A stretch of DNA of 12,500 nucleotides from an uncultured Lachnospiraceae bacterium. GTDB taxonomy: Bacteria > Bacillota > Clostridia > Lachnospirales > Lachnospiraceae. The first letter of the stretch is position 1. Every line of letters starts with the position of its first letter. The stretch is from positions 1 to 12,500 of the forward strand of contig CAJUQB010000124.1 in NCBI GenBank assembly GCA_910588285.1, read 5' to 3'. The position numbers were made by a program, and so were the translations under genes. A model generated the notes under the pieces. It worked only from the letters and a program-made list of their open reading frames with translations, had not been told where the DNA came from and made no database searches. Shown one piece after another: positions 5,962 through 12,387 of this stretch.

Positions 5962-5984
5962 TTTGAAGACAAGATATGCAGTCT

Positions 5985-6572
5985 TTACTGTATTCTCATT
6001 TCTGGCGGGACAACATCAAGCGGCTTTGTGTGAAGAATAATGGCTTCCCAGTAGCCAGTTCTGAAACTGATCCGTAATTTTAAATTTGGTCTTAGTAAAA
6101 TATTTGCTTCTTTGAACTTTGTTTCCCATTCGTCCAGTTCAATCAACTTTTCGTAATTATAGCTATAAATCATAGAAATACCGAAAAGTACCCAGTATGT
6201 TCTTTTTTTTGGCTTTAGCTTTCGGTCGGCGTTGGCTCGTTCCTTGGCAATCCGCAGCAGGTTTTTATTCAGGCCACGCTGATAGGCGCTTTCCTGGCGT
6301 TCCTTCTCCAGCTCTCCTTCTAAATCAGCCACTATTTCTGCCGCTTCTGATTCTGCTATCTGGATCTTGTACTGCGCGTCGCTCTTTGCACTTCGTATTG
6401 CTTTTTCCGCTTCGCGCTTCGTTGCCTGGGTTTCCTGTTCTGCTGCTGCAATCCGCCGAAGCTGCTCTTCATACTCTTTCATGGTGAGAATCACATGGGT
6501 ACACTCCGGGTCAGCGCGTCCTCCAGGTATCTCTTTATAGCCAACTAAGGTTTTTCTTACAAACTCGCCCAT
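5985..6572 (-). CDS. Coiled-coil protein co-transcribed with the recombinase
   Basis: The function is not recognised. The 195-residue protein starts MGEFVRKTLVGYKEIPGG and carries a long charged alpha-helical region at about 33-117, rich in Glu, Ala, Lys and Arg in heptad-like spacing, as in coiled coils. A basic KPKKR segment and a globular C-terminal part with several Trp and Tyr follow. No signal peptide or membrane helix is visible. The ATG has AAGGAG 7 nt upstream, and this SD begins within the recombinase stop codon, so the two genes are translated together. A role as a partner of the recombinase or in plasmid maintenance is an inference from position only. Confidence 0.65.
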   Translation of the reverse strand: MGEFVRKTLVGYKEIPGGRADPECTHVILTMKEYEEQLRRIAAAEQETQATKREAEKAIRSAKSDAQYKIQIAESEAAEIVADLEGELEKERQESAYQRGLNKNLLRIAKERANADRKLKPKKRTYWVLFGISMIYSYNYEKLIELDEWETKFKEANILLRPNLKLRISFRTGYWEAIILHTKPLDVVPPEMRIQ

Positions 6573-6583
6573 GCTGCATCTCC

Positions 6584-7606
6584 TTATAACCCTCTGATAT
6601 AGTTGTTGGCTACCACGCTGATGCGGTTATGGCCGAGGGCCTTACTACACACCAGCATGGCAGCCTTGTCCAGTTTCTTCCCTGCTTCGTCCTTCCGGCA
6701 GACATACACCTCGCTCTGATACCGCCGTCCGGTTCCGCGATTTACCCGGTCATAAGGGATATCTTTTATCTCCCTGGCATGGGTTCTATAGATGGCAGTC
6801 GCATACTCGGCTCGATACCCATGGATGTCGGCGCTCTTGTGAACGTGCTTCCATACCTTTTCCTCTGGCGGTGTATTTTTAATCCGTTCCACAATCTGCG
6901 CCGTATTCTTGCCTGTAATGGGGCTCAGACGCGCTCTGCCGCCCTTCCCGTTCCTCACAAGGGTAAAGTACTTACCCCGGAACAGGCGGGCGTCCTGGAG
7001 CGTTCTGAGCCGATTCTGGGCAATTGGCGTCCGGCGGCTCTCCGGGATGGCTTCTAAGCGGGCAATCTCCATCTCGATCTGCTCCCGGGTAACCAGGTCT
7101 TTCCCGCGCAGCTCCTCCAGCTCACTCCGACGAAGCCCGGTCCCCTGACAGAACTTAATCAGCTCATCGTTATTGGTTTTGGAGAAGTGCCGGTCGCGCA
7201 CCCGGTCGCCGCGGCTTCTCTTGATATCCTCCCGGTTTCTCTTCGGAGGCTTGAAATAATTCTCGTTGTCCGGCTGGATGCCATAGAGCTTGCCGAGGGC
7301 CTTTGCCTCCAGCTGTACCGTCCAGGCAGAGAGACCTTGGTCAACCCTGACCTGGAGCCATTCGTTGACGTACTTCCTTGCGCTTTTCAGCGTAGTGCAT
7401 TCCGGGTGATTTTCTTTTATGTACTTGATGAAGTACTTCGTATGCTTCCAGTAGCTCTTGTAGGTGTTGTAAGAAAATATCTTATCCCTCTCCGTTCCTT
7501 CGGCTACCGCTGCCTTCTTGCTCTCTCCAAAGGCGTGCATCCCCTTAAAGCGCTCGTAGGCTTGCTGATGGAGGTCTTTTGAATATGCTTTATTTCGTCG
7601 CCCCAA
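6584..7606 (-). CDS. Tyrosine recombinase (phage-integrase family)
   Basis: The 340-residue protein has an N-terminal SAM-like/core-binding region at about 40-115 and a C-terminal catalytic domain with all expected residues. These are Arg in TGLRRSEL (R159), Lys in NGKGGRAR (K221), H-x-x-R in IHGYRAEY (H262, R265), His in LGHNRIS (H326) and the nucleophile in NNYIRGL (Y336). A longer than usual insertion separates the H-x-x-R and LGH motifs. On a plasmid the likely job is resolution of multimers or site-specific integration. The start is TTG, fixed by AAAAGGAG 9 nt upstream. The 3' end is coupled to the coiled-coil gene. No clear excisionase is visible. Confidence 0.88.
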   Translation of the reverse strand: MGRRNKAYSKDLHQQAYERFKGMHAFGESKKAAVAEGTERDKIFSYNTYKSYWKHTKYFIKYIKENHPECTTLKSARKYVNEWLQVRVDQGLSAWTVQLEAKALGKLYGIQPDNENYFKPPKRNREDIKRSRGDRVRDRHFSKTNNDELIKFCQGTGLRRSELEELRGKDLVTREQIEMEIARLEAIPESRRTPIAQNRLRTLQDARLFRGKYFTLVRNGKGGRARLSPITGKNTAQIVERIKNTPPEEKVWKHVHKSADIHGYRAEYATAIYRTHAREIKDIPYDRVNRGTGRRYQSEVYVCRKDEAGKKLDKAAMLVCSKALGHNRISVVANNYIRGL

Positions 7607-7735
7607 AATAGGAATCTCCTTTTATTTATTTGTTATATATATTCAATAATTTATTTGTGTTAAATATATTATATAACTTAAATGCTATATTTACATTATA
7701 TATCATATGCAATTTATACAGCGTTAAAGCCAGGC
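7607..7735 (-). promoter_or_regulatory. AT-rich upstream region of the recombinase
   Basis: About 120 very AT-rich bases precede the recombinase SD. They include TTATATAACTTAAAT (7669-7683), an exact inverted copy of the box in the parA leader, and a weaker GTTATATA at 7632-7639. A TATAAT with poor -35 is present near 7695-7705. A promoter is expected here, but I cannot place it firmly. Confidence 0.4.
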
Positions 7736-8236
7736 CGCCTCATGTCAGCTCCAGCCGGAGACTCGGCAATCAGCAAAGAACACTTTTTAACGTCTTATGT
7801 GTGACGGGGGTGGGATTTCTCCCTACACTTTTTTCTTGCTTATGTGTGCAGCCCTATTTATTCAGTTCTACGGCAGTTAGGGTTCTGTCGGCTCCTTTGT
7901 AGAGGGAGCAGCTCTCCGGCAGATTTACAGCATGGCCGGCTGCGTTCAGAGGGTGGGAAGGGACACGATACGTTTTTCTTACCGTCGCTTTCAAAAGGAT
8001 TACTCGCTCAGGGTCCATGATGCGCTTTCCAGTTCACAAAGGTTACTACGGCAAGCCCGCGCACCACACAGATGTATCAAACTCGAATGGCTTCTGATTA
8101 GCAAACTGCTAAACCCCCGACCAGCAAACCTGAAGTCGAGACGCTCTGGGCCTAATTACTGTTTACCCTCGCCCAGACGAGCTATTAACTTGTGCTGCAA
8201 CGCCTCTTTCCTATAACATCAGGAAATATTTCCCAT
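7736..8236 (-). ncRNA. Candidate large structured non-coding RNA
   Basis: About 500 bases lack a credible coding frame, are much richer in G+C than both flanks, and show many possible stems. Read on the minus strand these include a 7-bp TCTGGGC/GCCCAGA stem (8145-8177), TTAGCA-GTT-TGCTAA (8098-8112) and CCGGC/GCCGG (7916-7939). Others are GCTCC/GGAGC (7891-7909), CCCTA/TAGGG (7852-7882) and GGGA-GAAA-TCCC with a GNRA-type loop (7812-7823). Two 24-nt near-copies lie at 7780-7803 and 7825-7848. A promoter (8243-8271) fires into it. Large plasmid- or phage-borne RNAs such as ROOL, GOLLD or ARRPOF are comparable in size, but I cannot assign a family. A degenerate intron or an oriT region are alternatives. 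The 3' end is not defined; it may run on into the recombinase mRNA. Confidence 0.45.
7780..7848 (-). repeat. Two imperfect 24-nt direct repeats inside the RNA candidate
   Basis: Copies at 7780-7803 and 7825-7848 both read ACACTTTTT, then 5 variable bases, then CTTATGTGTG on the plus strand (19 of 24 positions identical). Each has ACAC/GTGT ends that could pair. The GNRA-like hairpin 7812-7823 lies between them. Confidence 0.7.
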
Positions 8237-8242
8237 TATATC

Positions 8243-8271
8243 TGTATAATATAGATTACCAGAGCAGTCAA
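8243..8271 (-). promoter_or_regulatory. Promoter directing the candidate RNA
   Basis: On the minus strand TTGACT (8266-8271), a 17-bp spacer and TATACA (8243-8248) form a good promoter. It points into the hairpin-rich region, with an expected start near 8236. Confidence 0.55.
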
Positions 8272-8282
8272 GATACGCCTAA

Positions 8283-8339
8283 AACTATAGTTATAGCGGT
8301 TTACCCGTTCACACGTAGTGCAAACGGGTAAACCGCTAT
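8283..8339. repeat. 17-bp perfect inverted repeat with adjacent palindrome
   Basis: ATAGCGGTTTACCCGTT (8293-8309) is repeated exactly in inverse at 8323-8339 around a 13-bp centre. The 10-bp palindrome AACTATAGTT (8283-8292) directly abuts it. It lies about 160 bp downstream of the 147-aa gene stop and just before the RNA promoter. It could terminate transcription from the right-hand cassette, though no T-run follows on the minus strand, or it could be a protein or recombinase site. The 8340-8495 stretch beside it shows nothing definable. Confidence 0.75.
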
Positions 8340-8495
8340 TGGTTACGATTGGTATGGGCTGATTCCGTTCCCGCCGCCGAGCGAACCCCCAATCCTCTTT
8401 GCCCTTTGAAAAAGGTAGCCGGACAGCATCCCCAAACCCTATCTCATCAACTGACTAAAAGAAAATGCCTTCGTGTAAGATAAATAGTAGTACGA

Positions 8496-8939
8496 CTAAG
8501 CACTACATACCATGCTATCTAATATATTTTTTATTGTTAAATATAAATCTCCCCCATTAATTATCGAAATTGAAAAATATTCTCCAATAAAACGACACTG
8601 TTCCTGAGAATTTGCAAGAATTAAAACTACAAAAACATCCTCCGAGGAAATAATAATAGAATACGCTTCCTCGTTTTCAGTAATTGGATATAAACTTGAG
8701 AACACTCCCCCATATTTTACCTTTAAAAAATCTTCAATTATTTTCAATTTATCCATACAATTAACTATCTCATAACTTTCACCAGATATATAATCCTTTA
8801 CTGTTACCTGACAGTTTTCCATGTTGGAACACGTCGAAATAGCCTCCTGCAAATCACTAACGCATTTTATGTGTATAATTATAAACAGCAACAATATTAG
8901 CGTTACCAATATAAATATAGCACGCATATATTTTTTCAT
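8496..8939 (-). CDS. Membrane-anchored small protein (147 aa) paired with the 355-aa secreted protein
   Basis: The family is not recognised. It starts MKKYMRAIFILVTLILLLFI, a single N-terminal membrane helix (about 6-26), followed by about 120 outward-facing residues with several cysteines (ISTCSNMENC, IVNCMD, QCRF, MVCSA). I place the start at ATG 8937-8939, 10 nt after the stop of the 355-aa gene. A longer frame to 9008 would add 23 residues by overlapping the upstream gene and breaking the typical signal-anchor start. No good SD is present, so translation probably depends on the preceding gene. Size and topology match the 168-aa protein at the right edge, also placed second after a secreted protein. 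An immunity or accessory role is an inference. Confidence 0.6.
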   Translation of the reverse strand: MKKYMRAIFILVTLILLLFIIIHIKCVSDLQEAISTCSNMENCQVTVKDYISGESYEIVNCMDKLKIIEDFLKVKYGGVFSSLYPITENEEAYSIIISSEDVFVVLILANSQEQCRFIGEYFSISIINGGDLYLTIKNILDSMVCSA

Positions 8940-8949
8940 AATGAAAGTC

Positions 8950-10017
8950 TTACGGCCAATCTGATGGCCAAGTGAAATAAGGGAATGAGAAATATACCAA
9001 CGTGCCATTCACATCGCCTACTATAGTCTCTACAGATCCAGCAGTCCCCCCTAAATAAATAAGGGCTTCGGTTTCCGGACTTCTGTAGTTAGGCGAATAA
9101 TACGTTTGGTTCTTCCTCTCAGTTTCTTCGTTTCTCTCTCCCCCTGTTGAGGTATATAAATATGTATCTGTATCAACTTGTTTAACTATCACCTTTTGAG
9201 TAGAGCATCCATGTGTCTCTCCCCTTATTGGATTGTAATTGTATGTATACTTTAGGTAGATATCATAGTTAACGTCCATCATAACCTTATTATTTGAATT
9301 TCCAAAAATAGGTGTTTGCCCTGTCTCTAACATCCATGCTTCCAAACAAGTTTTCCCCGCATTGAATAATCCATACGCTACTCCAATTGTTGTGTTCTTT
9401 GCACCAACAACAGTCATAACTAGTTCTTTTATTGCCTTTAAATTACCAATTGTTGTTGCACCTTTTTCGGATATTGTTTGCCATGATGTCCACATACTTG
9501 TAAAATAAACTTCATAATGATGAAATGTATATCCATTCTTTTGAGTTGTGACCATTGGTAATGTATTCAATTGACGATTAGCCTTGTTTTCTGCAACAAA
9601 AATAACACAGCGTGCATCCACATTACTATTTTCTTGTGCAAATGCTGCCATAGAAGCAATACCGTCTAACACTTCCTTTGGCATTTCATAATTTTGAATA
9701 GTCTGATAGTTTTCATAATCCGTTAACTGAAATTCTACTTTTTCTACTTCGACAAACTCATTATTACTAATTTTTTGAAAATAAGCATCTCTTTCAGGTG
9801 AAAAATAAATATTTTCATATTTACTTTCTTGCGTAACCCTTACGGAATTATCTATATCTTTTTCCTGATCTATCATAAACACCTTATTTTCGCCCTCATA
9901 AATAAGAGCATCTTCCTTTTTTTCCTCCACAAATGTTCCTACGTCACTTGCGCTTGCAACTATAGTGCACGAAAAAAGCATAGTCACAGTTATCAATATA
10001 CATAATAACTTTTTCAT
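8950..10017 (-). CDS. Large secreted protein of unknown function (355 aa)
   Basis: A signal peptide MKKLLCILITVTMLFSCTIV ends with ASA at residue 24. The mature 330 residues show an acidic N-terminal part, a central Gly/Ala-rich helix-prone segment (KAIKELVMTVVGAKNTTIGV) and a Tyr/Asn-rich beta-like C-terminal third with KYTYNYNPIRGETHGC. No known domain or catalytic motif is recognised. AAAGGAG lies 6 nt before the ATG and abuts the stop of the small secreted protein gene, so the gene is directly coupled to the copy-2 cassette. It replaces the membrane/papain-like pair found behind copy 1. A toxin-like, adhesin or cell-wall role is possible; none is supported directly. Confidence 0.7.
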   Translation of the reverse strand: MKKLLCILITVTMLFSCTIVASASDVGTFVEEKKEDALIYEGENKVFMIDQEKDIDNSVRVTQESKYENIYFSPERDAYFQKISNNEFVEVEKVEFQLTDYENYQTIQNYEMPKEVLDGIASMAAFAQENSNVDARCVIFVAENKANRQLNTLPMVTTQKNGYTFHHYEVYFTSMWTSWQTISEKGATTIGNLKAIKELVMTVVGAKNTTIGVAYGLFNAGKTCLEAWMLETGQTPIFGNSNNKVMMDVNYDIYLKYTYNYNPIRGETHGCSTQKVIVKQVDTDTYLYTSTGGERNEETERKNQTYYSPNYRSPETEALIYLGGTAGSVETIVGDVNGTLVYFSFPYFTWPSDWP

Positions 10018-10028
10018 GTGTTTCTCCT

Positions 10029-10430
10029 TTAATAAGTTACAATTCCAGATACATATATATCAAAATTGGAATTGTTTCTGATTGCTAGTGTATAGTAGCC
10101 TCTCTGATCAACTTCAATGGTCTTATCAAATCGGCCATTCTCTGCCCTAAAGGGATAGAACAGGCCATCTGGCGCAATCAGGCCAAAATCCACACTTGCA
10201 GACCGTGGAGAGTAGACGGCGTTAATAGTAACCGTTTCTCCGATTTCCAAAGGGAACTCTGTATCAGCAGTGACGACTTCGTTTTTGTAAACGTCCATGC
10301 TGAACCGGCCCGAAGCACGTTCAAGCGCAGGAGTAGCTTCCTCCACCGTCTGAATTGCGCTTGCCTCCATGCCAAGACAGCCGATCATGGCCACACACAC
10401 CAACAACATACAAAAGAGTCTTTTCATCAT
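10029..10430 (-). CDS. Small secreted beta-rich protein, copy 2
   Basis: It is identical to the copy at 1631-2032 except for Arg in place of Lys (PFRAENG). It has the same signal peptide and start context, with AGGAGG 11 nt before the ATG pair. Most nucleotide differences lie in the 3' third and are silent, while the 5' part falls in the 301-bp identical tract. Silent-only change suggests the protein is kept under selection in both copies. Its stop codon abuts the SD of the 355-aa secreted protein gene, so here it is the entry gene to a different cargo. Confidence 0.7.
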   Translation of the reverse strand: MMKRLFCMLLVCVAMIGCLGMEASAIQTVEEATPALERASGRFSMDVYKNEVVTADTEFPLEIGETVTINAVYSPRSASVDFGLIAPDGLFYPFRAENGRFDKTIEVDQRGYYTLAIRNNSNFDIYVSGIVTY

Positions 10431-10459
10431 TATAGGTTCCACCTCCTTCCTGTCTGTCT

Positions 10460-10882
10460 TTACCAGCCTAAAGAAAAATTCCTATCAGATACGACCTCCT
10501 CTCCTTGTGCTTCCTCTAAATGGAGATGTTCTTCTTTTCCGTTGGCAATGAATATCCCAACAAGCACAACCAGCACTAATGCCATCAGTGCAGCAATGCA
10601 CCACTTCAAGCCCACGTTCCTTTTGCTGTTCGTCGATGTTTCCGGATTGTCTGTCGGCTCTTGAAGGATGGATTCCTCTTCTTCATCTTCCTCATTGAGC
10701 AAATAGTCAACGTGGACGCTGTATAGTTCACTCAGTCCGCGCAGATTTTCTATGGAGGGTATGGAGCTTCCAGATTCCCACTTAGACACGGCCTGCCGGG
10801 ACACCTGCATTTCCTCAGCCAGCTCCGCCTGGGTTATCCCTTTCTTCTTGCGCAGCTGAATCAGCTTTTCATTCAATTCCAA
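10460..10882 (-). CDS. Membrane-tethered XRE-family transcription regulator, copy 2
   Basis: The 140 residues from TTG have the same domain order as copy 1: XRE helix-turn-helix (GITQAELAEEMQVSRQAVSK), acidic linker, one membrane helix and an outward tail ending in the same VVSDRNFSLGW. TTG at 10880-10882 is fixed by AGGAAG 8 nt upstream and matches the copy 1 start. It differs from copy 1 at more than ten residues, including a few in the DNA-binding domain (Asp/Glu, Gly/Ser, Ser/Gly), the linker and the outer tail. The neighbouring secreted protein differs at only one. The two regulators may thus differ in specificity. Confidence 0.8.
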   Translation of the reverse strand: MELNEKLIQLRKKKGITQAELAEEMQVSRQAVSKWESGSSIPSIENLRGLSELYSVHVDYLLNEEDEEEESILQEPTDNPETSTNSKRNVGLKWCIAALMALVLVVLVGIFIANGKEEHLHLEEAQGEEVVSDRNFSLGW

Positions 10883-10920
10883 TTATTTCACTTCCTGATT
10901 TTAGGCAATATCCCATCAAA

Positions 10921-10951
10921 TGTAAACCAAGCGCACCTTACATCTTGTCAA
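10921..10951 (-). promoter_or_regulatory. Probable promoter and operator of the XRE cassette, copy 2
   Basis: It has the same layout as in copy 1: TTGACA (10946-10951) on the minus strand and a dyad with TGTAA/TTACA arms at 10921-10942. Two transitions in the dyad centre distinguish it from copy 1; the arms are kept. Confidence 0.4.
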
Positions 10952-11244
10952 TTCGCAGTTGCATCAGCCATTTTTCTCACTTTTTTTATTTTTTCGTACT
11001 CTGCGAGTTCTTCTCTATGCGCCGCCCGGAACTGCTCCATCAGATCGCCAATCAGGTCGCTGATGCTCCTTCGCTGCACATAGGCGATCTTCTGGATGTC
11101 TCCATACAGGCTCGGCATCACCGACAGGCTTACCCTCTTCTTGATCTCCCGGTCTTCCTTGGGGCGGCCTCTTCCGCTTCCGGAATGCGTAGGTGTGCTT
11201 TCTATCATGCTGCTGACCACTGACGATTTCCTGCGGTTCTCTCT
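10948..11244 (-). pseudogene. Ribbon-helix-helix gene, copy 2, 5'-truncated and frame-shifted at the end
   Basis: This matches the parA partner at 2566-2865 from residue 7 (RENRRKSSVV) onward. The first residues and the ribosome binding site are missing because the duplication ends at 11244. The frame stays open to a GTG at 11290-11292 but lies under a hairpin there and has no good SD. A one-base deletion in the T-run near 10981 changes the last residues from KSEKNG to KVRKMADATAN. The fold region itself is intact, so a fused product is possible, but loss of parA and of the native start makes a remnant more likely. Confidence 0.65.
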
Positions 11245-11272
11245 TTGTACTATGCAAAAATCACTAACCACG

Positions 11273-11317
11273 ACAAGAACCGTTCGGGACACTGAAAATA
11301 TCCCAAACGGTTCTTGT
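11273..11317. terminator. 17-bp hairpin, probable terminator
   Basis: ACAAGAACCGTTCGGGA (11273-11289) pairs with 11301-11317 with a single G-T mismatch around an 11-base loop. It sits just beyond the edge of the duplicated block. An AT-rich but not T-only tract follows on the plus strand. It may insulate the copy-2 cassette, or be an end of a lost mobile element. Confidence 0.5.
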
Positions 11318-11439
11318 TATATTTAGCTGTCTGCACAAAGCAAGCCATGAAGTATATAAAACAACTGAGAATTGCGAAAAAAACTGAATTTCTAGGATTT
11401 TGATGGAATCAGTTAGTTTTGAGACAGCCCTTTAAAAGG

Positions 11440-11832
11440 TTAATAATAGCTACCAGTAACTGTCAACAGTCGCAAGTTATTCTGAGATGAACCTAAGAAA
11501 CTTTGAAGTGTCTCGTTTAACCGATTAGTTGTATGTGCACAAATATAGTAATCTTTATTTGTTCTGGATCCAGAAGTTCCTGTGGCTTTCACAATAATAT
11601 ATGTATGATACCAACCACTCGATTTTCGAAGGTGAATCATATCTCCTGCATATCCGTTTGCGATTTTTCCGGCATTTCCAACTGCTCCAACGAGGCCAAT
11701 AGTCCCCTCTCCACCATTCTTCACATAAGAACTAAATCCACTAATCGTAGTCCATGAACCATTAGAACACATATCTTCTGATGTGGCTCACCATTCACGA
11801 CCAGACCAATCATCGCATCAAGTCCTTATGAC
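11440..11832 (-). pseudogene. Decayed amidase-domain (Amidase_6-like) gene
   Basis: The readable part (110 residues) has SWTTISGFSSYV, then AGDMIHLR…GWYHTYIIVKATG and DYYICAHTTNRLNETLQSFL. This is the order of the C-terminal half of the putative amidase domain PF12671, where G-D-x-I, W-x-H-x-x-I-V and H-T-T are characteristic and the His is catalytic. The expected N-terminal part with D-C-T-N-F-V-S-Q is absent. Upstream codons in the same frame give CDDWSGREW and ATSED around two TGA stops (11788-11790 and 11818-11820), so this is a remnant. It would have been a secreted cell-wall-type hydrolase. Confidence 0.6.
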
Positions 11833-12339
11833 TTATTGAATGATAACCCCTTCTGCATCTTTTAATTGATAATAATTTCTCCCTATCTTATGAAAAATAA
11901 TCTTCAAAGCTGGAACGTGATCAACTTTAGCGATCATAGTATTGTTTTTGTCTTCTAATATAATTGATGAAAGATCAGAATTAGCTGAAAGGAACGCGCA
12001 AAAATGATTTTCTTTAATTGATATTGGTGTAACCCATACTTTATTTGCACGACGGACCATTTTCTCACTCGTTTTAATCCATATTAACTCAGGTCCATAC
12101 TTTTTGTTATGCATCCATACAATTCCATATTGATTGGAAGCATAACATATGCCTGCTATCTGATATTCATCAACTTTTTGGGTATCAAATAGGAAGACAT
12201 CCGTTTCTGTTATTCCTAGTTTTTGCGCAATTTGCTGTTCAATAGATAGTGTGGTTTTATAATAATAAACTGTTATATTTATTGCAACTAAAAAACATAA
12301 AATTATGCCGCAAAAGCTCAAAATCCATTTTGGTTTCAT
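11833..12339 (-). CDS. Membrane-anchored protein of unknown function (168 aa)
   Basis: It starts MKPKWILSFCGIILCFLVAI, a single N-terminal membrane helix with a positively charged start (N-in), followed by about 140 outward-facing residues. There is a likely helical segment LSIEQQIAQKLGITETDVF and a beta-rich remainder. No known domain is recognised. There is no good SD. In the reconstructed, IS-free sequence the start lies 2 nt after the stop of the broken secreted-protein gene (128-345 plus 12342-12384), so translation was coupled to it. The IS has removed that coupling, and the gene may now be silent. Topology is like the 147-aa protein behind the 355-aa secreted protein. Confidence 0.6.
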   Translation of the reverse strand: MKPKWILSFCGIILCFLVAINITVYYYKTTLSIEQQIAQKLGITETDVFLFDTQKVDEYQIAGICYASNQYGIVWMHNKKYGPELIWIKTSEKMVRRANKVWVTPISIKENHFCAFLSANSDLSSIILEDKNNTMIAKVDHVPALKIIFHKIGRNYYQLKDAEGVIIQ

Positions 12340-12341
12340 AA

Positions 12342-12384
12342 TTAATTGACTCTACAAGAAAAACTTTGAGTTTTCGTATAGGAT
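12342..12384 (-). pseudogene. Separated 3' end of the broken secreted-protein gene
   Basis: Read on the minus strand and joined to position 127 with one TTA kept, this gives 14-15 residues (KSYTKTQSFSCRVN) and a TAA at 12342-12344. It is the original C-terminus of the gene whose body is at 128-345. Confidence 0.55.
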
Positions 12385-12387
12385 TTA
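12385..12387. repeat. Candidate target-site duplication TTA (right IS copy)
   Basis: TTA directly precedes the IS terminus at 12388 and matches 125-127 at the other edge. Confidence 0.6.

Larger units (their letters stand above)
10027..11244. repeat. 1.2-kb duplicated segment, copy 2
   Basis: This is the counterpart of 1629-2847. The match stops at the 3' side exactly at the stop codon of the small secreted protein gene, and at the other side inside the ribbon-helix-helix gene, so parA is not included. A stretch of 301 bp (10183-10483) is identical to copy 1. The copy is one base shorter because of a T-run near 10981-10987. Confidence 0.95.

Noticed and set aside
7932..8216. 94-codon plus-strand frame in the hairpin-rich region
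   Set aside because: It lacks a convincing ribosome binding site and resembles no protein; the stems and the opposite-strand promoter favour a non-coding explanation.
8236..8457. 72-codon minus-strand open frame (…WGFARRRERNQPIPIV…) across the inverted repeat
   Set aside because: It has no ATG or GTG start, no ribosome binding site and runs through the 17-bp inverted repeat and the RNA promoter. It looks like chance or old debris.
11326..11428. GCTGTCT/AGACAGC inverted ends about 100 bp apart, with GTTTTGAGACAGCCC on the right, like IS termini
   Set aside because: Only 7 bp match and no coding remnant lies inside. This could be a small IS remnant but is not strong enough to call.
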